64,000 nucleotides of DNA, taken from NCBI GenBank assembly GCA_019510185.1, contig JAEKKV010000010.1, positions 124,001-188,000 of the forward strand, given 5' to 3'. Origin of the DNA: Verrucomicrobiota bacterium. Lineage in GTDB: Bacteria > Verrucomicrobiota > Verrucomicrobiia > Opitutales > Opitutaceae. How positions within the stretch are numbered: the first letter of the stretch is position 1; every line of letters starts with the position of its first letter. The notes under the pieces were generated by a model. The model ran no database searches. It was given only the letters and a program-made list of their open reading frames with translations, and was not told the origin of the DNA. Positions 43,601 through 51,627 of the stretch are shown here, piece by piece. The position numbers and the translations under genes are program-made.

Positions 43601-44917
43601 GCTGCCGATGCTGGTCGCGTCACCCAAGGCGATCGCGGAGGCGGCGTTACCAAGCGCACCGTTGGTGCTGACCAGAGCGCTGGCGCCAGCGATCAAGGAA
43701 CCGTTTTGAACAGTCGTCACGCCGCCATAGTTGTTGGAACCGGAAAGCGTCCAGGCGCCGGTGCCAACCTTCGTCATGTTCAAAGTGCCGGAGGTCGAGG
43801 TGATCGTGCCTGTGAAACTATTGCTCAAACCAAGGGCGCCCACTTCCATGGTGTTCACCCCGCCGCCTTGGTTGGCGATGTTGCCCGTGCCAGTGAACGA
43901 GCCGAATTTGATCGTGCCATCCGAGAAGTTCAGGCTGGCCCGCGTCGCGGTGCCTTGATTGTCCACCCACTGGGCGTTGGCACTGCCAGAGGTCGCCGCA
44001 CTGAAACGCACGACGGAGTTGCCGTTGTTTTGAATCGTGAACGTGCCCGAGTAGCCGCTGTTGTCGCCACCGAGAAAGAGACTCAGGGTGGCCGCCGTCC
44101 CACGCGTGATCGCGCCGCTACCGGAGAGATTGCCGTTAAAGCTCCAGTTGCCACCAGAAACATCCAGGGTCACGGCGCTGTTAACAACCACGTTGTTGGT
44201 CGTGGTGATGGTTGCGCTGCTGCGCAGCGTGCCTCCGGTCATGGTCACGCTGCCCGTACCGAGAGCGGTGTTGTTGCCGACCGCTAGCGTGCCGGCGCTG
44301 ACCGAGGTGCCGCCGGAGTAGGTGTTGGCAGCGGAAAGGGTGAGGGTGCCTGCGCCGGATTTGGAAAGGGAACCGGTTCCGCTGACAATGCCGGAAAGCG
44401 TGGTGGTGCCGGCACTACTGACGGTCAGGGCATTGCCGCCGGTGGCGATGGTCGCGGAAACCGCCAGCGTGGAGCCCGAGCCGGTGTTCCAGGACTGGGC
44501 GCCCACCAAGGACAAGTTGCCGGTGAGGCTGGTGGTACCGCTGGTGAGCGAACTGGCGTCGATGCCGCCGGTGCCGAGCGAGAGAGTGTTACTTCCGGTG
44601 GCGAGGGTGTAGGCCGTGGTGCTGAACTGCAGTCCCAAGGCTCCGAGCGAAGAACCCAACGTCACCGTGCCGGCGGTGCCGCCGAAGACCGCGGTGTCAA
44701 CCGTGCCGGTGGTGTCGGTCCACGCGACTGCGCTAGTGCCGTTCCACCAGAGGGGCGAGGTGGTATCCCAAGTGCCGGTGCCGCCCAGGGTGGAGTTGCC
44801 GGTGGTGGACCAGGATAACGCAGAGGCGCGGGTGGAAAGATTCAGAACGGGGAGCGCGCTTAAAACCAGGAGTAAGCCTGCTGCGGAACGAGCAATGGGT
44901 CGCTTGGGGTATTTCAT
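40619..44917 (-). CDS. Large PEP-CTERM protein with autotransporter-type beta-strand repeats
   Basis: A 1432-residue exported protein. The start MKYPKRPIARSAAGLLLVLS at 44917 gives a signal peptide ending near STRASA. It carries many repeats of the pattern LTKNGAGTLTLSGANTYTGT followed by TTISAGTLQIGNGTG, which is the autotransporter-associated beta-strand repeat that builds a beta-helix. The C-terminus is IPEPAAYAAIFAGLALVG followed by RRRRAQ, a PEP-CTERM tail. It is an apparent paralogue of the 545-residue neighbour. It is divergent from a LacI regulator and shares an upstream site with it. A role as surface adhesin or matrix protein is inferred from the family. Confidence 0.9.
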   Translation of the reverse strand: MKYPKRPIARSAAGLLLVLSALPVLNLSTRASALSWSTTGNSTLGGTGTWDTTSPLWWNGTSAVAWTDTTGTVDTAVFGGTAGTVTLGSSLGALGLQFSTTAYTLATGSNTLSLGTGGIDASSLTSGTTSLTGNLSLVGAQSWNTGSGSTLAVSATIATGGNALTVSSAGTTTLSGIVSGTGSLSKSGAGTLTLSAANTYSGGTSVSAGTLAVGNNTALGTGSVTMTGGTLRSSATITTTNNVVVNSAVTLDVSGGNWSFNGNLSGSGAITRGTAATLSLFLGGDNSGYSGTFTIQNNGNSVVRFSAATSGSANAQWVDNQGTATRASLNFSDGTIKFGSFTGTGNIANQGGGVNTMEVGALGLSNSFTGTITSTSGTLNMTKVGTGAWTLSGSNNYGGVTTVQNGSLIAGASALVSTNGALGNAASAIALGDATSIGSNLSPSLLTGGAFTVARAITVGSSNTATTGVYTIGGNTANSSTLSGATTLNQNLSVTQVSGGTLTLSGTATSGSSGTQTLTFNNVGSVTGSGVIGGGTGTLAVTQAGAGTTTLTGTSTYTGATSVTGGTLLLSGTGSINGTSGITINGSGSKFVQTSSVASTPAITLTQGTLDGTGTVGDVTMGNGTGAILANGNGITTTKLTLSSLTFIGGASTINLRFDGTLGFSVTNALTTAGTITVNSTGFAWANGTTYNIVSYGGGSSVSASNFANGSLGLTSRQSGTWGTNGTNVTLAIAGDAPKWTGAQSSDWTTNTIGGSSNWKLVTAGTATDYIAGDTVLFDDSATNKTVNLSTASVAPASVTFNNSTGNDYTLTSSGAYGITSGNLIKNGTGVAILANTSSANTYSGTTTINAGILQAGTTNAFSANSAVTLANTAGATLDLNSFDNTIGSLAGGGASGGNVTLGGGNTLTTGSNNTSTTFGGVISDGGLGAAGNLTKNGTGTFTLTGTNTYIGTTTISGGTLQIGDGTTDGSITTSGNIVDNAALAYNLVGAQSYTGVISGTGTLTKNGAGTLTLSGANTYTGTTTISAGTLQIGNGTGGSISSSSALAVTSGATLAFDQATGSTQSNAIANSGIVKGAEGSGITNTLSGVISGTGTFTQSGVGTTVLSGINTYSGGTTANAGTLTLASGGAAGTVRGTLTINSGATVNLTVQDALGYGAGTKVDTINIVGGTLNNAINANNGYQTNFVLTGGTMAETVATTGTAAFNFDAANGYGITTNASATTSTISARLAIRSGTLGFNVADGAASTDLTVSGVILGSGGNNISKSGAGTMVLAGTNTYTGTTTVNAGTLALGAANSISSTSGLVLNGGTFATGGFNQTLNTLTLSSASILDFGSGTSALVFADSHSITWTGILTLLNFDVGTDTLNFSSSTGLTATQLSQLSLSGYTASLDSNGFVSFSAIPEPAAYAAIFAGLALVGATIRRRRAQAV

Positions 44918-45067
44918 ACGAGAGAAATTGAAGTAAGTTGGGAGACCACCGATGAGGGTTGTCGGGGGGCAAAGGGTAAGGGGTGATCGGTGGAGAGCGG
45001 TTCTCGCGCACACACCGATGGGTTTATCAGTTGCCATTCTGTATCAGTCTCGCGACTGCAGCTTTGC

Positions 45068-45079
45068 TTTTGCGTAAAA
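45068..45079. promoter_or_regulatory. Putative LacI-type operator, site E
   Basis: TTTTGCGTAAAA lies between the divergent large PEP-CTERM gene (44917) and the LacI regulator (45145). Ten of twelve bases obey the dyad symmetry. It could serve both promoters and autoregulation. Confidence 0.45.
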
Positions 45080-45144
45080 CCGAAACATGCGTTCGCATGA
45101 TCGAACCAACCGTTGAGGGTGGGCTCTCTCGCGTATGTTTCTCC

Positions 45145-46200
45145 ATGGATCCTACCCCGCCTCCTCCTGATCGTGTCATGCAACGGGATATCGCCCGTGC
45201 CTTGGGCATTTCCCAGGTGGCTGTTTCTCTTGCGCTGAGAAACAGTCCGCGCGTTTCGGAAGAACGCCGGAAACAGATTCATGAGGCGGCGGAGAGGATG
45301 GGCTATTTTCCCGACCCGCTCGCGACGGGGCTGGTTCGTGCGAAAACGCGCGGCGTGTCTCCGAAGGTTCGCGCCTCACTGGCCTGGTTGAATTGCTGGC
45401 CTGATCCGAAGCAATTGAGGAGCTATCCGATATTCGAGCGTTACTGGCTCGGGGCGCAGGCTGCCGCGGAAAAGTTCGGCTATCGCCTGGAGGAGTTTAT
45501 TTGCAATGAGCGACTGAGTCCCGCGCGTTTGGAAGCCGTCCTCGTAGCGCGTGGTATTCAAGGCATCCTTCTGCCGCCGCATTCTTTTCAGCCCGATTGG
45601 GGCGGCTTTGATTGGAGGCGCTTTTCCGTTGTGCGTCTCAGTCGAACTCCGCAAGCGCCCTTGGCCCATGTGGTGACTGCGGATCAGGTTCAAAACACCA
45701 TCGATGCCATCAAGGCGATGCGCGCCAGCGGCTATCGACGGATTGGTTTCGTCGCCTTTGACGACCCCTCCAATTATCGCTGGCTTTTCGACGCGGGTTT
45801 TCTCCGTGCCCAATCGGAAATGGCCTCCGCCGACCGCCTCCCGATTATCGGGCTCCATCCGATCCATCCTCGCACCAGCCAGCCGGAGCTGACGGCTTGG
45901 TTGCAGCGAGAAAAACCGGACGCAATCCTCACACCTTATCCGGAGTTGCGCGAATTGCTCGAGGTGTGTGGATACAGTGTGCCTGGCGACCTCGGTCTCG
46001 CCTCGGTGAGCAACATCGATGCTATCACCAATGCCGGTATTGACCAGAATCCGGAAGAAATCGGACGGGTGGCGGTGCTGACCTTGATTTCACTGATGTA
46101 TGACAACGACCGGGGTGTTCCGTCAGTCCTCCGCGAGATTCTGATCAGGGGGAAATGGGTGTCCGGCACCACCCTTCCTTTACCCCGGCGCCACCTATAA
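45145..46200 (+). CDS. LacI-family transcriptional regulator
   Basis: A 351-residue repressor or activator. The start MDPTPPPPDRVMQRDIARAL at 45145 puts the LacI helix-turn-helix at residues 12-33 (IARALGISQVAVSLALRN), followed by the hinge-like part ERMGYFPDPLATGLVRAKTR and a periplasmic-binding-protein-type sensor. A longer frame upstream has no family similarity. It is divergent from the large PEP-CTERM gene. The near-palindromic sites with central CG in this region are candidates for its operators. The effector is unknown; the sensor would bind a sugar or its derivative. The gene end converges on ThuA with 35 bases between. Confidence 0.92.
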   Translation: MDPTPPPPDRVMQRDIARALGISQVAVSLALRNSPRVSEERRKQIHEAAERMGYFPDPLATGLVRAKTRGVSPKVRASLAWLNCWPDPKQLRSYPIFERYWLGAQAAAEKFGYRLEEFICNERLSPARLEAVLVARGIQGILLPPHSFQPDWGGFDWRRFSVVRLSRTPQAPLAHVVTADQVQNTIDAIKAMRASGYRRIGFVAFDDPSNYRWLFDAGFLRAQSEMASADRLPIIGLHPIHPRTSQPELTAWLQREKPDAILTPYPELRELLEVCGYSVPGDLGLASVSNIDAITNAGIDQNPEEIGRVAVLTLISLMYDNDRGVPSVLREILIRGKWVSGTTLPLPRRHL

Positions 46201-46235
46201 CGTCCGGCGCTCGCACGGGAGCCGCAGGCGACTTC

Positions 46236-47252
46236 TTACCGCAGGCTGGGCGCGGCGGGAGTGGGGAAGTCGGGCGGGACGGGTTGGGTGACCCGGCCGG
46301 TGGCGGCCCACTCGGTGCCGCGCAAGAAGAGGGTTTGGAAACCGGCGCAGCGCAAGGCGGTGTCGGGACCGTCTTTCCAGAGGTGGCCGAGCATGGTCGT
46401 GTAAACGCGCCCCTTCCCATAGGAGACCGTCCAATCCATGGGTTCATTTTCCTGGGTGTCCTTCGAGTAGGCGTAGTCGAGGACCGTCAGATTTTTCGCA
46501 GGGCCGTGTTGCCCGTGCGTGAGCTGTTCGTGGGGATGAAACCACGTGGGCGGCAGTCCGCGGGTGATGGGGTGCTCGGTGTTTAGCACGGCGACAATGA
46601 AGTCGTGTTCGGGGCCGTGGCCGGGGCCGCGACCTTGGCCGGCGGGGAGGGTGATGACGGAGTGATCGGGGCTCACGATGAGGGAGGGGCCGAAGGTTTT
46701 TTCGCGCCAGCCGAGCCCGATCATTTCGTTGTAGGCGGGCCATTGGAGGAAGGCGTTGTTGGCGGCGTGATAGGAGACGAAGCCTCCGCCTGCGCGGACG
46801 TAGCTCTCGAATGCGGTCTCGACTTCGGCGGGCCAACGCGGGGCGTCGGGTTGATGTCCGCTGTTGTAGTTGGAAATGACGACGCGGTATTTGGCGAAAT
46901 CAGGTCGCCAGGCGGTCCACGCTTCGGGCGGCGCGGCGCGGTCGGGCGTGGTCGAGACATCCACGGTGAAGAGTCCGCTGGTCGCGAGGATGTCGCGGAG
47001 GATCGCGGTGGCCCGCACCCAGTCGTGGTTGTTCTGCCCGTCGATGATCAGGACGGGGATTTTGTCATTGGCCGGGGGGCTGGCGGACAGCGGCGCGGGG
47101 CCGACGAGAATAAACGCGAGGACGAAGGCGAGGACTGGACGGGCGAGTCGGGAGAAAGCCTGGGCTGCGCGTGGCCGTAATGACGCGCACGGTTGCGGCG
47201 AGCCACTCGGCAGGTGGTTCGTCAAGGAGGCCGTCGCGCGGGGCGGGTCCAT
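46236..47252 (-). CDS. Exported ThuA-domain protein
   Basis: A 338-residue protein of the ThuA family (a class I glutamine amidotransferase-like fold, first named for trehalose utilisation). After an N-terminal exported segment ending near GPAPLSA the domain begins IPVLIIDGQNNHDW and includes YRVVISNYNSGH, GGGFVSYHAANNAFLQWPAY and GKGRVYTTMLGHLWKD. The exact start is uncertain because the N-terminus is long; the ATG at 47252 is used. It follows the second GH29 gene after six bases, so the two share a transcript. The reaction is not known; such proteins often sit with glycoside hydrolases and may act on keto-sugars. Confidence 0.85.
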   Translation of the reverse strand: MDPPRATASLTNHLPSGSPQPCASLRPRAAQAFSRLARPVLAFVLAFILVGPAPLSASPPANDKIPVLIIDGQNNHDWVRATAILRDILATSGLFTVDVSTTPDRAAPPEAWTAWRPDFAKYRVVISNYNSGHQPDAPRWPAEVETAFESYVRAGGGFVSYHAANNAFLQWPAYNEMIGLGWREKTFGPSLIVSPDHSVITLPAGQGRGPGHGPEHDFIVAVLNTEHPITRGLPPTWFHPHEQLTHGQHGPAKNLTVLDYAYSKDTQENEPMDWTVSYGKGRVYTTMLGHLWKDGPDTALRCAGFQTLFLRGTEWAATGRVTQPVPPDFPTPAAPSLR

Positions 47253-47258
47253 TGCTTG

Positions 47259-49019
47259 TCATTTCGCCTCGATCTTGAAACCGAGGGCGGTCTTGAAGGC
47301 GGAGGTGTCGGGGAGGGTGATAACGAGGGCGTCGGCTGCCTGCTTCCACGTGAGCGAGCCGGAGTAACCAAGGAGGGATACGGATTTAACCGGGCTTCCA
47401 AGGAGACCGGCCGTCGAGCCGAGGGAGGTGATGCGCAGCTCGGTGCCGGTGGCGGGGACGGTCATGCACCAGGCGTAAAGGTTGCCGTCTTTGCCGACGG
47501 TGAAGCGGAGGTCGGAAGCGGCGAAACGATGGTCGGCCTGGTTGCGGCCGATCTTGCCGCCCGGAAGGATGTTGAGTTTGCCGTTGGCGCCTTCGCCGAG
47601 GCGCGTCCAGGCCTTGCTGCCGTAGATGCCGGCGCCGTTGAGGCGCATCCACTGGCCGGTCTCCTTGAGCATCTTGACGGTGCTGTCGTCGAGTGAGCCG
47701 TCGGGCAGCGGGCAGATGCAAAGGCCGACGTTTCCGTCGCGGGAAACTTCTTCGAGAATGTAGTGAATGACGGCGCCGGAGTCGTTGGTGAAGCCCGGCG
47801 CGTAGAACCAGTCGCCGACGGGCGTTTCCGCGATCCAGTCCTGGTCGCTCTTGATGTCGCGGGGGATGCCGCCTTCCTCTGTGTTGACGGTGCCGTTGGT
47901 CTTGGCGCGGAATTTGACGATGCTGAAGACGTCGACTTTGCCGCGGCGTTGGAGGGTCTTGTTGTAGAAGTCGGCGATGACGCGCTGCATGGCGTCCGAT
48001 TTTTGGCCGGTGCCGGTGCCCGCGCCGCTGAAAGGTTGGGTGTTGGTACCGTCGGTGTAGATGAAGTCAGGTTGATATTTATCGACGACGTCCATCATAC
48101 GCAGAGCCCACCAGGTGGCATACCACTTGGCGTAGGCGGCGTGGTTTTGAAAAATGCCGGCGGGCGGGGGGCTCCACTGGTGGTTGGCGGCGGCTACGAC
48201 GCCTTTGTATTCACGAAGATCGACGCCGTAGAGCAGGCGCGGGTCGAGGCCTTCCCACCATTTGCCCTTGCCGTCGGCGAGGGTGAGGTGGCCGTCGTAG
48301 GGGACGCCGGCCTTGGGGCCGTCTTTGTCGGCGCCGAAAGCGGTCTGCCACCACCACCAATTGTATTCGTGGTGGAAGGTGACGCCGAAGCGGATGTCGG
48401 CGGCGCGGGCGGCTTTGCTCCATTCGCCGAGGAAGTCGCGCTTGGGCCCGAGGCGGGTGGAGTTCCACGGCTGATACTGGGAATTCCACAGATCGAAATT
48501 ATCGTGGTGGACGCCTTGGATGATGAGGTAGCGGGCCCCGGCATCCTTGTAGAGGGCGACAAGTTTGGCGGGATCGAGCTTAACGGGATTCCAATCGCGC
48601 AGGACTTCCTTGTAGCCGGATTCGGAGGGATGGCCGTAATCGCGGAGGTGGTTTTTGTAGGCGCTGGTGCCGGGCTTGTAGAGGTTGCGGGCATACCAGT
48701 CTCCGCTCTTGCCGGCGGCTTGGGGACCGAAGTGAACCCAGATGCCGAATTTGGCGTCGCGCAACCAAGCGGGGGTGCCGGGGTAGTTTTTCTCAATGGA
48801 TTCCCAAGTCGGTGCGTAGGGCCCAGGGGTGATGGGAAGGTCGAGTTTCACCTCGGCGGCGGACTTGGAGTCGGCCATCGGCACGCTGTCCACGGGATGC
48901 GGCGCGGGGATTTCCGGAAAGGGCGGCAGCGGCGGCAAGGCGGCCCGCCCGGAGAGACCGGCACAGACCATTGCCAAGAGAAGAAAACGCGCTAGGCGGG
49001 AGGGCAGATAGGAAATCAT
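47259..49019 (-). CDS. Exported alpha-L-fucosidase, GH29 (second copy)
   Basis: A 586-residue exported enzyme. The ATG at 49019 (MISYLPSRLARFLLLAMV) gives a clean signal peptide; an ATG at 49040 is an alternative. The catalytic part runs from AKFGIWVHFGPQ through QGVHHDNFDLWNSQYQPWNS, HHEYNWWWWQTAFG and PDFIYTDGTNTQPF, with the nucleophile Asp in the last, to VSRDGNVGLCICPLPDG. It resembles the GH29 at 7545-9212 across the catalytic domain. A C-terminal beta-sandwich of about 120 residues completes it. It is the middle gene of an SGNH-GH29-ThuA operon, suggesting joint deacylation and defucosylation of one glycan. Confidence 0.92.
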   Translation of the reverse strand: MISYLPSRLARFLLLAMVCAGLSGRAALPPLPPFPEIPAPHPVDSVPMADSKSAAEVKLDLPITPGPYAPTWESIEKNYPGTPAWLRDAKFGIWVHFGPQAAGKSGDWYARNLYKPGTSAYKNHLRDYGHPSESGYKEVLRDWNPVKLDPAKLVALYKDAGARYLIIQGVHHDNFDLWNSQYQPWNSTRLGPKRDFLGEWSKAARAADIRFGVTFHHEYNWWWWQTAFGADKDGPKAGVPYDGHLTLADGKGKWWEGLDPRLLYGVDLREYKGVVAAANHQWSPPPAGIFQNHAAYAKWYATWWALRMMDVVDKYQPDFIYTDGTNTQPFSGAGTGTGQKSDAMQRVIADFYNKTLQRRGKVDVFSIVKFRAKTNGTVNTEEGGIPRDIKSDQDWIAETPVGDWFYAPGFTNDSGAVIHYILEEVSRDGNVGLCICPLPDGSLDDSTVKMLKETGQWMRLNGAGIYGSKAWTRLGEGANGKLNILPGGKIGRNQADHRFAASDLRFTVGKDGNLYAWCMTVPATGTELRITSLGSTAGLLGSPVKSVSLLGYSGSLTWKQAADALVITLPDTSAFKTALGFKIEAK

Positions 49020-49059
49020 AAACTTGGATGGGAAACCCAAAAAGGGAAAAGGAACGCGG

Positions 49060-49866
49060 TTACTTTCGCGTGAGGTAAGGTTTGATCGCCTTGAACCACG
49101 CGTCGCCCATCGCGACGTAGCCGTTGTGCGAGGGGTGAATGCCGTCCTTCATAAAAATGCCGTCGGGTGAGGTCTTGCTCTTGAGCGTACCGTCGGTGTT
49201 CACGAATACACTGTAGATATTTACGAGCTGAAACTGGTCGCCGAGAGCGGGGATTTTTTTGGAGAGCCAGGCATTGAAGGACTGCACGGCGGGATTGTAG
49301 GTTTCGTATCCGGCCAAGTTCGCTCCTCGAGGCGGAACGGTGCCGACAAACACGCGGGACTTCGGGCGGTTTTTCTGAAACCACGCGAGCAGGTCGGTCA
49401 TGCGGTTTTCCATGACGGATTCTGTGGCGCCTTGCCCGAGGTCGTTGGTGCCGGCGAGGAGGAGGACGATATCGGGAAACACCGGCTGGCGGAGCGCACC
49501 GGTGCCGCCGACCATCCAGTAACCGCCCATGTTGTCATCGCCGTTGGGCTGTTGGACGCCGTCGAGATTGGTGCGCAGGCCATCCATGCGCCAGCTGCCA
49601 TAGCCATTGTGAAACTGCTGGCCGGCGGCCTTCATGGCGTTGTTGCTGTTCATGTCGGTGCAGCCGACGAACTGGTATTTGACGTGCGACTCGTTGAGCA
49701 AATCAAAGAGTCGTGCACGATAACCGGCCAGGCTCGGTGCGGGGTCGACCGCGCCCTTGGTGATCGAGTCACCGAGAGGCATGATCTGGATCTGCGCGAA
49801 GGCGAGGGGGCCGCTGACGACGAACGCGAGGGCAAGGGCGAGACCGGTGAGGAGGGGGCGTTTCAT
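49060..49866 (-). CDS. Exported SGNH/GDSL hydrolase
   Basis: A 268-residue exported esterase. The signal peptide MKRPLLTGLALALAFVV...AFA is followed by block I QIMPLGDSITKG with the nucleophile Ser. The oxyanion Asn is in LLAGTNDLGQGA (block III), and the catalytic Asp/His pair is in IFMKDGIHPSHNGY (block V). Such proteins deacetylate or deferuloylate plant and algal polysaccharides. It is first in a three-gene operon with GH29 (40 bases downstream) and ThuA. The substrate cannot be read from the sequence. Confidence 0.9.
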   Translation of the reverse strand: MKRPLLTGLALALAFVVSGPLAFAQIQIMPLGDSITKGAVDPAPSLAGYRARLFDLLNESHVKYQFVGCTDMNSNNAMKAAGQQFHNGYGSWRMDGLRTNLDGVQQPNGDDNMGGYWMVGGTGALRQPVFPDIVLLLAGTNDLGQGATESVMENRMTDLLAWFQKNRPKSRVFVGTVPPRGANLAGYETYNPAVQSFNAWLSKKIPALGDQFQLVNIYSVFVNTDGTLKSKTSPDGIFMKDGIHPSHNGYVAMGDAWFKAIKPYLTRK

Positions 49867-49881
49867 AGTGCTTTGAAAACT

Positions 49882-49969
49882 TGGCGGAGAGGGAGGGATT
49901 CGAACCCCCGGGAGCTTTCGCCCCAGCGGTTTTCAAGACCGCCGCGATAGACCACTCTGCCACCTCTCC
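49882..49969 (-). tRNA. tRNA-Ser (anticodon UGA)
   Basis: A class II tRNA of 88 bases including encoded CCA. The acceptor stem is GGAGAGG/CCTCTCC. The anticodon loop is CTTGAAA with TGA, reading UCA. The variable arm and the T-loop GGTTCGAATCC are normal. It lies between the SPFH-associated genes and the SGNH operon. Confidence 0.97.
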
Positions 49970-50019
49970 GGCGACACCGCGAAAAATCCCCCGAGGGCGG
50001 GGGATTTGTCGAGCTTTCC

Positions 50020-50217
50020 TTACGGCTTTCGTTTTCCGAAAAAGAACGTCAGCCACACGCCCAGCGCTACAATAAACACCAGCCACCAGAGCACGCGCAG
50101 TTCGCGCGCCGCCAGTTCCACAAACGCCAGCATGCGCGGGAACGCCGCGCAGAGGGCGATCGTTACCAGGGTGAAAACGATAAAGACCGCAAGGGTGCGC
50201 CGGGCGGACGGGCTCAT
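50020..50217 (-). CDS. Small membrane protein coupled to the SPFH gene
   Basis: A 65-residue protein with two hydrophobic segments: LAVFIVFTLVTIALCAAF and VLWWLVFIVALGVWLTFFF, ending GKRKP. I do not recognise a family. Its ATG at 50217 overlaps the stop of the SPFH gene as ATGA (50214-50217), so it is translated with it. A role as a membrane partner of the SPFH protein is inferred from coupling alone. Confidence 0.6.
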   Translation of the reverse strand: MSPSARRTLAVFIVFTLVTIALCAAFPRMLAFVELAARELRVLWWLVFIVALGVWLTFFFGKRKP

Positions 50218-51035
50218 TTGCGGACGGGCGCGCTCGCGGGCGTTCCGAGCGGCAGGATGAAGTTGGTGCCGGTGTTTTCGCTTCCGCCGATCACGAGCGG
50301 AGCCTTGCCGTCCCATTTTTCAACGATCTGGAGCTGGATGAGTCCGGGCGTATCGCGCAGCGCTTCGCCGCGGATGCGGATGGCCTCGGCCTCGCCTTTG
50401 GCCTTGATGATGGCGGTGTCGGCCTCGATCTGGGCCTTTTGCTGGGTGAAGCGGGCTTTTGCGGCTTCCTGCTCCTGGACCATCTTGGATTCGATCGCGG
50501 TTTCCAGCTCCTTTGAGAGCGTGATGTTTTCAAGGACGAGATCCTCGACGTCGAGGATGGTGCCGATCTTCTCCTTGGCCGCGGCGAGTGCCTTGGTCTT
50601 GATGTGCTCGCGTTGTTTCACGATCTGTTCGGCGCTCTGCATGGCTGTGACTTCCTTGAGCGCCTCCTGGACGCGGGGAGCGATGAGACTGTCAAATGGG
50701 TCGCCCGAGTATTCCTTATAGATGCGCACGACGGACATCTCCGGGATGCGGTAGAGTACGCGGAGCTGCACGTTCACCTGCTGGAGGTCCGAGGAGTAAC
50801 ACTCGGCGGGCAGCTCGCGGGTAAGCTGTCGCACGGGAATGGGAATGATGGTCGAGACGAACGGCTGCTTTGTGCCGAAGCCCTCGGGTTTGAATTGTTC
50901 GCTGACTTTGCCGAGCGTGACCTGCACACCGCGAAAACCCGGATCGACGACGTAGGTGGACTGGGCGGCGGCGATCACCAGCACGAGGAGGATAAGGCCG
51001 ACTCCGATAAGTTTGCCGATGGAATTGGGATGCAT
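50214..51035 (-). CDS. SPFH/Band 7 prohibitin-like membrane protein
   Basis: A 273-residue membrane-anchored protein. The start MHPNSIGKLIGVGLILLVLV gives one N-terminal membrane helix. The Band 7 domain follows (STYVVDPGFRGVQVTLGKVS, LRVLYRIPEMSVVRIYKEYS), then a helical coiled-coil (ESKMVQEQEAAKARFTQQKA, KGEAEAIRIRGEAL). Such proteins form ring assemblies around membrane proteases or lipid domains. It is divergent from the NYN-domain gene and coupled downstream to a 65-residue membrane protein. Confidence 0.88.
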   Translation of the reverse strand: MHPNSIGKLIGVGLILLVLVIAAAQSTYVVDPGFRGVQVTLGKVSEQFKPEGFGTKQPFVSTIIPIPVRQLTRELPAECYSSDLQQVNVQLRVLYRIPEMSVVRIYKEYSGDPFDSLIAPRVQEALKEVTAMQSAEQIVKQREHIKTKALAAAKEKIGTILDVEDLVLENITLSKELETAIESKMVQEQEAAKARFTQQKAQIEADTAIIKAKGEAEAIRIRGEALRDTPGLIQLQIVEKWDGKAPLVIGGSENTGTNFILPLGTPASAPVRK

Positions 51036-51153
51036 GGCCGCCGATGACATGCAGGGCGGCCTGCCGTCGCAAGCGCAACCGCGTTCCATTCCCGCCGCGT
51101 TTTTCAACACTCCGGCGTTGATCCGGCGGGCCGGTCGGGCAGGGTGCTTGGCC

Positions 51154-51627
51154 GTGGCGTTCGAAAAGCATCTGCTCGTCGACGGGGCCAATCTGCTGCA
51201 TGCGTGGCCGGAATTGCGCGCGCTTTTGAAGCGCGACCGCGAGGCGGCGCGCTCGCAGCTCGTCCGGCGTTTGGGCGCGGTGCACGATGCGGAGCAAATG
51301 CGGGTGACGCTCGTGTTCGACGGGCGCGGCGAGGAGCTGACGGTGGAGCGGCCGTCGGGGCACGTCACCTTCAGCGTTCTGCATACGCCGTCGTCGCTGA
51401 CGGCCGACGATGTGATCGAACAACTGGTGGGAAAGGCGGCCGATGCCTCGCTCTGTTACGTCGCGACGGGCGATCAGGCGGAGCGCCAGACCATCGAGGC
51501 GGCCGGGGCGGTGTGGGTGCCGCCGGCCGATCTGGCCGCCTGGCTTGCCCGTGCGGAGACGCGCATCGCATCCGGCGTGGCCGGATTGAATCGCGACAAT
51601 CAACGAAAGTGGGACCGCCATGAATAA
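51154..51627 (+). CDS. NYN-domain (YacP-like) RNA-binding/nuclease protein
   Basis: A 157-residue protein from a GTG at 51154 (AFEKHLLVDGANLLHAWPEL); the frame is open further upstream into the divergent SPFH gene, and no ATG fits the family. The NYN/PIN-like fold shows the acidic residues Asp in LLVDGANLL, VTLVFDGRGEE, TADDVIEQL and YVATGDQAE, as expected for a metal-dependent RNase of the YacP (Rae1) type. The stop overlaps the start of the DUF2851 gene by eight bases, so they are coupled. A function in ribosome-associated RNA cleavage is known for Bacillus Rae1 but only presumed here. Confidence 0.8.
   Translation: MAFEKHLLVDGANLLHAWPELRALLKRDREAARSQLVRRLGAVHDAEQMRVTLVFDGRGEELTVERPSGHVTFSVLHTPSSLTADDVIEQLVGKAADASLCYVATGDQAERQTIEAAGAVWVPPADLAAWLARAETRIASGVAGLNRDNQRKWDRHE

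Noticed and set aside
44983..45144. N-terminal extension of the LacI regulator
   Set aside because: The extension has no family similarity, crosses the operator-like site at 45068, and MDPTPPPPDRVMQRDIARAL fits the usual start.
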